DNA of 48,771 bases from Nanobdellota archaeon (lineage in GTDB: Archaea; Nanobdellota; Nanobdellia; Woesearchaeales; GW2011-AR4). Position 1 is the stretch's first letter; each line of letters begins with the position of its first letter. The position numbers were made by a program, and so were the translations under genes. This document shows, in pieces, positions 26,728-33,640 of the stretch. Where the stretch lies: NCBI GenBank assembly GCA_022564635.1, contig JADFLA010000005.1, positions 1-48,771 of the forward strand, in the 5' to 3' direction. The notes under the pieces are model-generated. The model saw only the letters and a list, made by a program, of their open reading frames with translations. It was not told the origin of the DNA and made no database searches.

Positions 26728-27138
26728 TTACAAGAATTCTTTTGGGCTTAATATCTCAATGCCTTTATATTTTCTTAATTTTAATAAATGACTGTCTCCA
26801 GATACTATATTTGCATTAACCGTAAGCGCGCAATTGATGAATTTGTTATCTTCTGGGTCTTCAATTATTACTTTTTCATCAAATTTTGGGATTATAATTA
26901 TAGATTTTTCAATAAAACCTTTTATTAAAAAGTCTTTATCCTTTTCTGTTACTGCTTTTTTGATATGATTCTTCTCAAATACTCCTCTAACCTCTTCAAT
27001 GATATCATAAGTAGTGTAATTTATTATTTTACCGGCAGCCACCAGCCTGATTAATTGAGCAGGTGCTCCATTTTCATTGATTGAAGCAGATATTAATATA
27101 TTTGTATCAAGAACTACGCTTCTGTCTTCTATATTCAT
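26728..27138 (-). CDS. PIN-domain toxin (COG1569-like)
   Basis: 136 residues. PIN acidic residues: VVLDTNILISA, the Glu in IIEEVRGVF, EDPEDNKFINCAL and IVSGDSHLLKL. This is the PIN toxin family usually paired with an AbrB-type antitoxin, as here: the upstream AbrB gene overlaps it by 32 bases on the same strand. Expected activity is sequence-specific RNA cleavage. It ends 8 bases before the start of the truncated radC. Confidence 0.88.
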   Translation of the reverse strand: MNIEDRSVVLDTNILISASINENGAPAQLIRLVAAGKIINYTTYDIIEEVRGVFEKNHIKKAVTEKDKDFLIKGFIEKSIIIIPKFDEKVIIEDPEDNKFINCALTVNANIVSGDSHLLKLRKYKGIEILSPKEFL

Positions 27139-27358
27139 GTATTTCAGCCTCTATTTGAGCTGAAGACATCTTTTTAGTCCTTTTCCTGATCCGATTGAAT
27201 TCTTCAATCCAGGCTTTTGAATCAAATTTCTTCATCACAATGGTGTCCTTATCAAGAGCATCCACTACAAAAACTGTATCGGTATCAGCATGAATCTGTT
27301 CACGCACCTCTTTAGGTATTATGATCTGACCTCTTTCTGACATCTTAGCTGTTTCCAT
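27107..27358 (-). CDS. AbrB/MazE-type antitoxin for the PIN toxin
   Basis: 83 residues from the ATG at 27358 (METAKMSERG). The swapped-hairpin signature MSERGQIIIPKEVREQI is clear; the tail KMSSAQIEAEIHEYR should wrap the toxin. The ribosome site GGTGAT precedes the ATG, so the upstream TTG/GTG starts are less likely. It overlaps the PIN toxin start by 32 bases. A palindromic operator candidate surrounds its TATA-like box (27386-27416), consistent with autoregulation. Confidence 0.88.
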   Translation of the reverse strand: METAKMSERGQIIIPKEVREQIHADTDTVFVVDALDKDTIVMKKFDSKAWIEEFNRIRKRTKKMSSAQIEAEIHEYRRQKRSS

Positions 27359-27385
27359 ATTAATCACCAAGTTATAGTACGTTTT

Positions 27386-27416
27386 ACGTATTTATAAACT
27401 TTTCGTAAAAATACGT
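27386..27416 (-). promoter_or_regulatory. Palindromic operator over the AbrB/PIN promoter
   Basis: ACGTATTT (27386-27393) and AAATACGT (27409-27416) form a perfect inverted repeat that encloses the TATA-like TTTATAAA (minus strand), with additional TACG/CGTA copies on both sides. The position is right for the antitoxin to block transcription. Confidence 0.6.
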
Positions 27417-27443
27417 TAAATACTTGGTTAATTATTATAATGT

Positions 27444-27502
27444 ATTACTCCTTTATAAACCTCACGCGAAGATGTCCAGTGCTATATGAGCAATGTCCAG
27501 TG
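27444..27502 (+). promoter_or_regulatory. Promoter-leader motif copy 2
   Basis: ATTACTC (27444-27450), TATA-like TTTATAAAC, CTCACGCG (27461-27468) and ATGTCCAGTG (27472-27481) repeat the arrangement at 24167-24204, including spacing. A further direct copy of ATGTCCAGTG is at 27493-27502, giving an 11-codon frame (MSSGIKRKTLT). Here there is no inverted partner and no gene follows on the plus strand. Confidence 0.5.
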
Positions 27503-27542
27503 GTATTAAGAGAAAAACTTTGACCTAACTTTAGTTATACCC

Positions 27543-27665
27543 CTATCCCAACATCCCCAAATTCAATATATTCTTCCAGCTTTTGCCGGAATCGGTAGAA
27601 CAACCATTAATAAAAATAATAAAAAATAACAATACAAAAATCCAACAATCTTTTTTTGATTTCAA
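27543..27665 (-). pseudogene. Short lipoprotein signal-peptide remnant
   Basis: Directly after the stop of the 388-residue lipoprotein, the same frame continues with a TTG start into KSKKDCWIFVLLFFIIF, the lipobox INGCST and about 18 more residues before a stop. The signal closely resembles that of the upstream lipoprotein (MESKQTIWILV...ISGC). There is no ATG and no body, so it looks like the stump of a third lipoprotein. A genuine micro-lipoprotein cannot be excluded. Confidence 0.45.
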
Positions 27666-27668
27666 ATT

Positions 27669-28835
27669 TCACCTTACATAAATTTTATACCCTTCTTCAG
27701 GAAATGTTTTAGGACAGCTACCTTCACCGTAAAATATGCCAAGTTCTGTTTCTGAAAGTAATTTTATGAATAAATGCTTTCTGTTAGAAATTTTATTATC
27801 AAAATATACATCATCAAAATAGCAAGCTGATTGCCCTACTGTAACATCAACAGGATCTGTAGGTACTTGATCTACATATGTTTGATCTCTACCCCTACCA
27901 ACACCGATCCAATTCACATTACCAGTTATACCAGCAGCAATTTCAAGTCGGTATTCATATGTTTCATCTGTTCCAGAATCTAAATACCAATATCCAGAAG
28001 CTGTTCCAACAATATCTCGAGAAACATCAGGGCATTCAGATGCAGGCATTATTCTATTACCTGTACCTAAAAGATCCAAGTATTCTTTTTTCATATCATC
28101 TGGAAAGAAATCATATGGACATAGTGCTGGTACATTTTTCGAGGTTGGACCCGGTGGAATATGCCGAGTAGGGTTTGCCATCTTGTTTTTGTGTGTTACA
28201 TCATATACGCCAAAATCCCAATTTCTTGCCTGCAGTGTTCCTTCTGAGTATGCAATCAAATCTCCAGCTTGAATAAAAACTGACGATGTCGCCAGATCCG
28301 GCGCTCCCATAAAAGGCTGAGGTTCTTTTGGTGATACTGCTTTAATCTTCGGAATTGGGTCTATAACATGATCAAAATAGTAAAAGAAATTATCATTTAC
28401 CCTAAAAACCAGTTTATATTCTGGGACACCATCACCTCTTTCATGATAAAAAGTTACCTCAAAAAATTCTGCATCAGCTGGGGCATAGACTGCAACTCTA
28501 GGTACACCCTGCTTGAGCCCAAGGTAACTATGGTAACTATGTGGTGGGAGTAAAGGAGGTATGATGTATGCAATTTTGCTTAAATCGGTAATATGGTGTG
28601 TGAACACAGGCGGAGGTTGTCCTGGGATTTTTTTCTGTTCTTCTTCATTTAGTTGTTCCGGTAGATATGGTTCCTTTGGTTCTTCAATCTTTTCCTTTTC
28701 TGCAACTTCTTCCTTGATGATTGGGGTTGCTATTTCTTGTTGGAGTTCTTCAACTATCTCTTCAGGAGCACAACCAGAAATAAAAATAATTGCAATAACT
28801 ATTACTAAAATCCAAATTGTTTGTTTTGATTCCAT
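27669..28835 (-). CDS. Secreted lipoprotein with degenerate M23-like domain
   Basis: 388 residues. Signal MESKQTIWILVIVIAIIFIS and lipobox ISGCAPE, then an acidic linker to about residue 70. The body shares blocks with the broken lipoprotein at 9211-10960: LPPHSYHSYLGL against HPHIHLGVY, VAVYAPADAEFF against YPLYAPADVYIT, FYYFDHVIDP against IGYYNHVKTL, NWDFGVYD against NFDFGLID, and CPYDFFPDDMKKEYLDL against CAFDYYPENMKQQFYGL. The layout resembles lysostaphin-type M23 folds, but zinc-binding HxxxD/HxH positions are incomplete, so it is more likely a binding protein than a peptidase. Seven bases downstream of the lipoprotein gene before it, so co-transcribed. Confidence 0.75.
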   Translation of the reverse strand: MESKQTIWILVIVIAIIFISGCAPEEIVEELQQEIATPIIKEEVAEKEKIEEPKEPYLPEQLNEEEQKKIPGQPPPVFTHHITDLSKIAYIIPPLLPPHSYHSYLGLKQGVPRVAVYAPADAEFFEVTFYHERGDGVPEYKLVFRVNDNFFYYFDHVIDPIPKIKAVSPKEPQPFMGAPDLATSSVFIQAGDLIAYSEGTLQARNWDFGVYDVTHKNKMANPTRHIPPGPTSKNVPALCPYDFFPDDMKKEYLDLLGTGNRIMPASECPDVSRDIVGTASGYWYLDSGTDETYEYRLEIAAGITGNVNWIGVGRGRDQTYVDQVPTDPVDVTVGQSACYFDDVYFDNKISNRKHLFIKLLSETELGIFYGEGSCPKTFPEEGYKIYVR

Positions 28836-28842
28836 AATTCAC

Positions 28843-29448
28843 TTAATTAAAATCATAATCAAAATCACCAGAACCACCTAACCTAGGATCACTTAAATAT
28901 AAAGGTAGAATTTCACATCTTCCTGAATCTATATCTTCTTTACTAATTTCTCTGTCTAGTTTTCCATCACAAATAAAAACAGATCTACCAACACCACATA
29001 AATTAAAGGTTTTATCTGCTTCTTCGCTATAATAATAATGAAATGGCAGAATTTCAGGTGGAAACATTCTTTTAATACTTGCATCTGGGTCATCAGTATA
29101 TACAAGCTCAACATCCGGAAAATCATCTAAAATCTGTTTCGAAGAACCAGCTTCATGTAAATTATCATAAGCTATTTCCAAACGTTTTTCTAAAGTTTTT
29201 CCATTTATTATTTTCGGCTCAGGTTTGGTTGGCTCAACTACCTCTGGTTCTTGTACTTCTTCAACAATTTCAGGCTCTGGAACTGTTTCCTCAGCAATAG
29301 GCTCTGTTTCAAATGACTCTTCTTCTACTTCTGGGGTTTCTTCTATAATCTCAGGTTCTTCTGGTATTTCTTCAACCTCAGAAATTTGAGTAGTACATCC
29401 AATGACCACAAAAGAAAATATCAAAATTAATACTAGCCTCTTTTCCAT
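28843..29448 (-). CDS. Secreted lipoprotein of unknown function
   Basis: 201 residues. Signal MEKRLVLILIFSFVVIGC with lipobox, then about 75 residues of Glu/Pro/Val repeats (EEPEIIEETPEVEEE) acting as a wall- or membrane-spacer, then a 100-residue domain with cysteines at FNLCGVGRSVFICDG and SGRCEIL. No family recognised. Its promoter and signal-peptide DNA is nearly identical to 10882-10980, ahead of a different protein. A TATA-like TTTTATAAAAA precedes the start. Confidence 0.75.
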   Translation of the reverse strand: MEKRLVLILIFSFVVIGCTTQISEVEEIPEEPEIIEETPEVEEESFETEPIAEETVPEPEIVEEVQEPEVVEPTKPEPKIINGKTLEKRLEIAYDNLHEAGSSKQILDDFPDVELVYTDDPDASIKRMFPPEILPFHYYYSEEADKTFNLCGVGRSVFICDGKLDREISKEDIDSGRCEILPLYLSDPRLGGSGDFDYDFN

Positions 29449-29469
29449 AAGTTAGTCATTAAATTTAGT
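29371..29469 (-). repeat. Promoter-leader-signal-peptide segment, copy 2
   Basis: Intact counterpart of 10882-10980, with one base fewer in the A-run (TTCAACC) so that the signal peptide reads on in frame. Serves as the reference for the frameshift in the other lipoprotein. Confidence 0.85.
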
Positions 29470-29486
29470 TTTTATAAAATTATTGT

Positions 29487-29762
29487 TCACAACCCAAAAC
29501 TATCAGAAAATTCTTTTATTCTTTCAAACTCTGTTAAAAAATTATAGCCTTGTTCTTTCATTATAAACGTCTTTCTGCCTTTTACTAGTTGTTCTTCAAT
29601 CATCCCCTTTTCCATGAGTATATTTACGTATTCCTTTAATTTTGCATGGGATAGATTAGATCTATACAAAAGATGGGTTGGTTTGATTTTACCTTCTTTA
29701 TTTTGGATAGACCTAAGGATATCAGCAATTATCTCTAATTTTCCACGTCTTTTTACGATCAT
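29487..29762 (-). CDS. Winged-helix DNA-binding protein (HTH_45-like)
   Basis: 91 residues. KLEIIADILRSIQNKEGKIK, THLLYRSNLSHAKLKEYV and MIEEQL-KGRKTFIMKEQGY give the helix-turn-helix and wing typical of archaeal HTH_45 proteins. It overlaps the membrane-protein gene before it by 4 bases. This membrane/winged-helix pairing recurs in archaea and suggests that the regulator senses through its membrane partner, which is inference. Confidence 0.82.
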   Translation of the reverse strand: MIVKRRGKLEIIADILRSIQNKEGKIKPTHLLYRSNLSHAKLKEYVNILMEKGMIEEQLVKGRKTFIMKEQGYNFLTEFERIKEFSDSFGL

Positions 29763-30493
29763 TTTACATGTCTTTTTGGTTTTTTCTTAAAAATTAGTAT
29801 AAACGGTATTAGGAGATATACAAATCCAAGTAATTGAATTAACTCCGCTAACACATAAATACTTCTTGAATATATCACAAAAACAAAAAAAACTTGAGAA
29901 ACCAAAAGTATGCCAAAAGCAATTACTACAAATCTTGCTTTCTCAGTTTTAATTTCTCTATAGTTATTGTAATAAGAATAGGTTATAAGCAAAAGAAGAA
30001 CAAATGATGTAACATAAAATAACTGATAATGTACAACACTAATCCAGGTTGCAAGAAATACAAAATAAACCAAAAGCGCAATAACTCTTTGATTTTTCCA
30101 AGTAAGCCTTGAAATTATTAGAAATAAAATCATAAATCCAAGCAGCATAAAGAAAAAATGTATAATTAATGCAATTGCGTTAATGTTATATGGAGTTAAA
30201 CTGGTAAATGTTTGATGAATTGAGCTTCCAAGTGCAGATCTTGTAATTGATGGCTTATAAATTGCCAGAGTTCCCATAATTTTTGCTATAAATGCAATGG
30301 TTAGAGACAAAAAAGCAGTGCTAAAGTATAGATATTTGTTTTCCTTTGTTAATTTGAAGCATTTATAACTATAGTATACAAGCAATACACTAACTATTAT
30401 AGCTATTAAATCAATAATAGAATCAAATCCATAGAACCATTTTGGGCCAAATAAATAAGAAGGAATCCCATAGGGTATAGTACCAAACACCAT
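29759..30493 (-). CDS. Seven-helix membrane protein paired with winged-helix regulator
   Basis: 244 residues with about seven hydrophobic helices (for example DLIAIIVSVLLVYYSY, FLSLTIAFIAKIMGTL, ALIIHFFFMLLGFMILF, SFVLLLLITYSYY, LIQLLGFVYLLIPFILIF). Basic C-terminal tail. No enzymatic motif. Overlap of 4 bases with the winged-helix gene implies coupled translation. TATA-like CTTTATAAAC on the minus strand (GTTTATAAAG) precedes the start. Confidence 0.72.
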   Translation of the reverse strand: MVFGTIPYGIPSYLFGPKWFYGFDSIIDLIAIIVSVLLVYYSYKCFKLTKENKYLYFSTAFLSLTIAFIAKIMGTLAIYKPSITRSALGSSIHQTFTSLTPYNINAIALIIHFFFMLLGFMILFLIISRLTWKNQRVIALLVYFVFLATWISVVHYQLFYVTSFVLLLLITYSYYNNYREIKTEKARFVVIAFGILLVSQVFFVFVIYSRSIYVLAELIQLLGFVYLLIPFILIFKKKPKRHVK

Positions 30494-30603
30494 AACTTAA
30501 AGAGTGTTTTTCCCTTTATAAACTTTATGCATCTTAGTTCTGTATTAACTGTTCATAATGATTAATAAAGACCTATGTTATACTAATATATCGAACTAAC
30601 ACC

Positions 30604-30719
30604 ACCAAAAAGTTTTTTTGGTTAAAAATCAAGAGCAAGCTTTTCGACACCTCTTTTTGCTTGCTCTTGATAATATTTATATGAAAAACAAGCCATTACC
30701 CTCTTTTTGGCTTGTTTTT
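30604..30719. repeat. Three consecutive perfect hairpins
   Basis: Within 116 bases: ACCAAAAA/TTTTTGGT (30604-30622, 3-base loop); CAAGAGCAAGC/GCTTGCTCTTG (30630-30640 and 30659-30669); AAAAACAAGCC/GGCTTGTTTTT (30684-30694 and 30709-30719). The loops of the second and third both contain CTCTTTTT. The third overlaps the 3' end of the membrane-protein gene at 30718 and gives a U-tract on the plus strand, so part may be a terminator. The series is far more than termination needs. Confidence 0.7.
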
Positions 30720-31080
30720 ATTTTTTATAGCATGTTCCTTTCTTATTTTTATATAAAAATTCATAACCGAACCCTATTATCAATACGGCCAAGATCATTA
30801 CATTAAGTATATTCCCAATGTCAATTATTTCTAATATACCCAGTAAAGCTAAAATTCCAACCAATAAAAAACCATAACCAGTTATTTGACAATGAACCCT
30901 GCCACACACCTTATAATTATAGAGGCATAAACCTCCAATTACAAAGAAGAAAATTATCAATAGTATATTTCTTAAGTTACCTGGTAAAAAATTAATTACT
31001 GTTATGATTACTGCTATGAGAATAAATACCCACAAACAATATTTGCCTGCAAAAATATCCTTCAAAATACTCACCTTCAA
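30718..31080 (-). CDS. Small membrane protein with CGRVHC motif
   Basis: 120 residues, about four membrane helices, with YNYKVCGRVHCQITGYGFLL between helices 2 and 3. The Cys-x4-Cys with His next to it could bind a metal. Similar small proteins occur next to metal or redox genes, though none lies adjacent here except a Cys-rich small protein divergently transcribed (31149). Function unknown. Confidence 0.65.
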   Translation of the reverse strand: MKVSILKDIFAGKYCLWVFILIAVIITVINFLPGNLRNILLIIFFFVIGGLCLYNYKVCGRVHCQITGYGFLLVGILALLGILEIIDIGNILNVMILAVLIIGFGYEFLYKNKKGTCYKK

Positions 31081-31148
31081 ATTTAAAACTAATAAAATAT
31101 ATAAATAATGACATTTTTTATCAGATAAATTATTGTCAAGGAGGAAAA

Positions 31149-31283
31149 ATGGTAGAATTAAAGTGTGGATGCCAAGTTACAGAAGAAGGTAAATTCATTG
31201 TTGGAGAGAATTGCAAGAACAATGAATGCAAAGAATGTAATACAATATCAGAGTTACATCCTTTTGGAGAAAATAGATTATAA
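31149..31283 (+). CDS. 44-residue cysteine-rich protein
   Basis: ATG at 31149 preceded by a textbook AAGGAGG-like site and a TATA-like AATATATAAATAA at the correct distance. The product has LKCGCQVTEEG and NCKNNECKECNT, i.e. five or six closely spaced Cys that fit a small zinc ribbon or metal-binding knuckle. It is too short for most gene callers. Divergent to the CGRVHC membrane protein. Function unknown. Confidence 0.7.
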   Translation: MVELKCGCQVTEEGKFIVGENCKNNECKECNTISELHPFGENRL

Positions 31284-31348
31284 ATATGGATGAATTTTAT
31301 TTACAGAAAAAAAATTAAAAAAAGAATTCTCAATTCAATAAATTTTGA

Positions 31349-31594
31349 CTAATCTTTACTTTCAGTACTTTCTGAACTCTCAGAACTTTCTTTACTATCT
31401 GAGCCACCTTTTGCAACATTAACTGCTTTTGGGCCTCTGTCTCCTTCTTCTACATCAAAGGTAACAGCGTCATTTTCATTTAATTGAACGCCCTCAGCTA
31501 ATCCAGTCTTATGGACAAAATACTCTTTTCCATCCTCTCCTGCTATAAATCCAAATCCCTTCCCCTCATTAAAAAATTTTACTGTTCCATTCAT
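31349..31594 (-). CDS. csp: Cold-shock domain protein
   Basis: 81 residues. One S1-like CSD with RNP1 KGFGFI and RNP2 YFVHKT; starts [19 protein letters not shown] and has a low-complexity Ser/Glu tail ([14 protein letters not shown]). Binds single-stranded nucleic acids and acts as RNA chaperone. A strong GGAGG site lies 7 bases before the ATG after a TATA-like GTTTAAATATTAC, giving a leader of about 40 bases, longer than for most genes here, possibly for temperature control. Confidence 0.95.
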   Translation of the reverse strand: MNGTVKFFNEGKGFGFIAGEDGKEYFVHKTGLAEGVQLNENDAVTFDVEEGDRGPKAVNVAKGGSDSKESSESSESTESKD

Positions 31595-31666
31595 TTTATT
31601 CCTCCATATTTAATTTAATCTCAGATTTATCTTGTAATATTTAAACATTCCTAAAAAAACCAGCCT

Positions 31667-32347
31667 TTAATACAATATCCCAACAACAATCCCTTCTACA
31701 TCCTTAAATCTTACCTTATCAGGATCTTCCTTGTAAAAATTGTCCCCTTTAGTTGTAAAGTAAACACCATTTTCATCCTTGCCAATATCAACAACCCTGT
31801 GTACAAAAGCATAATCATAACCATCTACATCATAAGCTATAATATCCCCAATATTAATATCACTGGCATATTTAGGCTTTATCTCAATGGTTGTTGTCCC
31901 TTTATCAATTAAAGGGTCCATTGAGTTGCTGTCAATGAAACTTCTCCATTTAGCATTTTTAATGTCTATCCTTACACTATTACTAAATACATTTACATCT
32001 GAATCTTGAATTCTATCAACAGGAGATGGTCTTTCTTCACCAAGCAACCTTTTCTCCTTATAAACTATCTTTTCTCTTTCAACGTATTTCGTCACAAAAA
32101 CTTTCTCTTTTATAGTACGGCCTGTCATAAGGGGCACTTTATTCTCATTGCCATTCTGAATATACAGTGTTTCTGTACATACGGTTTCTAATCCATCCTC
32201 TACACATACCTCTTCCTTGAAAAACTTCAGATTACCCTCTATTTTAACATCATTAGAACTATCTTCTATATAGCTAAGACTAACTAAAGCCAGCATAGTT
32301 CCGACTATAGCCAGCACTAAAACAAGACCTAAAATAAGCAATTTCAT
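31667..32347 (-). CDS. Signal peptidase I (S26B-type)
   Basis: 226 residues. N-terminal membrane anchor (LLILGLVLVLAIVGTMLAL), then an extracellular domain. Catalytic Ser in FIDSNSMDPLID, His in YAFVHRVVDIG (instead of Lys of bacterial enzymes), and Asp in TTKGDNFYKED: the archaeal/ER Ser-His-Asp layout. It cleaves signal peptides of exported proteins. The insertion between the anchor and the Ser (about 100 residues) is longer than usual. Divergent from the HELFH gene, with TATA-like CATTTATATAC. Confidence 0.9.
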   Translation of the reverse strand: MKLLILGLVLVLAIVGTMLALVSLSYIEDSSNDVKIEGNLKFFKEEVCVEDGLETVCTETLYIQNGNENKVPLMTGRTIKEKVFVTKYVEREKIVYKEKRLLGEERPSPVDRIQDSDVNVFSNSVRIDIKNAKWRSFIDSNSMDPLIDKGTTTIEIKPKYASDINIGDIIAYDVDGYDYAFVHRVVDIGKDENGVYFTTKGDNFYKEDPDKVRFKDVEGIVVGILY

Positions 32348-32456
32348 AGTATATTCTATAGGGTGGGTAGTATATAAATGTTTCTATTTTGTTGTTACTT
32401 TTAAATAGTAAAATAATGGAAAGGTTTATAAATGAGTTTACATACATATTCTTAAA

Positions 32457-33473
32457 ATGCGCAAAAGAAATTCTAGGGCTAGTAATAGAAGAACAAGACG
32501 TAATAGAGTGGGAAGTAATCCCAGTCTTGTGCAAAAAATAAATAGTATGTCAAACACTAAAAAAATCATTGGTGCAGCAACAATTGTAACTGTTTTAGCT
32601 GCTGGTGCTGCTGGTGTATTAGCGGGTATGTATTCTAATAATAATGAAATAGATTCTTCTTACTCTTCAGTCATCGAAGACCCTAGAGAAATTGGTGATG
32701 GAAACGTAACTTTTCAAGGTGTATTAGATAAAAGAGTTTCAGCTGAAGATTATTTAAATCATCTAAGTTCTACTATGCCAGAAATTCTTGAAGCTAAAAA
32801 AGAAGGATTTCTTCAAGGCATATATTATGATCCAAGCGACAAGCAATTGGAAAAAATTGCTTTACAGCATTTTGCAAATATAGATATGCCTATTGATGGA
32901 GACTTTCAAGCTTTTTTGGAATCTATAATTGACTATTCAAATACTATGAGAACACGAAAAACAAATCGAATCTCTACTGTTAGGGAAGGCTTAAGTGGTA
33001 AAGGAAATTATTCCTTTATGTTAGTATGGCCAACTGTATTTAAAAAAGGGAATTTTGTCAAAGAAGAAGATTTTCGTCTTGCCATGAGACATGAGTTATT
33101 TCACACAAGAGATGCCTTTTATGGAATTAGTTATGATGGAGTGTTAATTGATGATACTAAACTATCTGATAATTTTTTAGTTAATCTAGGAGAACTTCGG
33201 GCTACTGCCGTAGAAATTGAATATATTCTTAATCACCCTAATGAAATCAGTCCTGAATATACCTCTAATCGCTTAAATATTTTTGTTAAATGGCGAGATA
33301 ATATGTGTCCAATAAATGAATACGAGACTGAAATAAAGAAAAAACAACTTGCAGAACTTCCAATATCGGTTACTGTCAAAGGAAATTCTTTGAGAGGATA
33401 CTTTAAAGATTCAGAAAAATTTGTTGAAGCAAAATACACTAAACATAAAATTCCAAATTATTGTCTAAAATAA
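32457..33473 (+). CDS. Membrane-anchored zincin-like protein
   Basis: 338 residues. Basic Arg-rich N-terminus, one membrane helix (about 39-60: IIGAATIVTVLAAGAAGVLAG) and an outside domain with MRHELFHTRDAFYG, an HExxH motif. A possible third zinc ligand is the Glu in NLGELRATAVE. The fold is gluzincin-like by pattern; no exact family recognised. The protein probably faces the exterior. A TATA-like GGTTTATAAATG lies about 30 bases before the ATG, so the start is well supported. Confidence 0.7.
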   Translation: MRKRNSRASNRRTRRNRVGSNPSLVQKINSMSNTKKIIGAATIVTVLAAGAAGVLAGMYSNNNEIDSSYSSVIEDPREIGDGNVTFQGVLDKRVSAEDYLNHLSSTMPEILEAKKEGFLQGIYYDPSDKQLEKIALQHFANIDMPIDGDFQAFLESIIDYSNTMRTRKTNRISTVREGLSGKGNYSFMLVWPTVFKKGNFVKEEDFRLAMRHELFHTRDAFYGISYDGVLIDDTKLSDNFLVNLGELRATAVEIEYILNHPNEISPEYTSNRLNIFVKWRDNMCPINEYETEIKKKQLAELPISVTVKGNSLRGYFKDSEKFVEAKYTKHKIPNYCLK

Positions 33474-33482
33474 ATATAACAA

Positions 33483-33556
33483 TGAGCCCGGAGGGATTTG
33501 AACCCCCATTTCCTGGTCCGAGGCCAAGTGTGCGATCCAGGTTACACCACGGGCCC
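33483..33556 (-). tRNA. tRNA-Arg (anticodon TCG), with C at position 33
   Basis: 74 bases, no encoded CCA. Acceptor GGGCCCG/CGGGCTC; D stem GTGT/GCAC with GG in the loop; anticodon arm CTTGG-CCTCGGA-CCAGG; T arm GGGGG-TTCAAAT-CCCTC. The anticodon by position is TCG. The acceptor GGGCCCG and the loop, apart from position 33, match archaeal tRNA-Arg(TCG). Position 33 is C instead of the near-universal U. TATA-like GTTTATAAATC lies about 25-35 bases upstream. Confidence 0.88.
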
Positions 33557-33640
33557 TTAAACAACAATTTATTATTTTGATTTATAAACATTCCCTAATT
33601 TTTCAATATATTTATAATACAATTACTTTTAACTCTCCTC

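Noticed and set aside
28155-28172. 12-base match (TGCCGAGTAGGG) between the GC-rich element at 3950-4046 and the lipoprotein gene at about 28160
   Set aside because: Too short, and the second copy is in well-explained coding sequence; probably chance.
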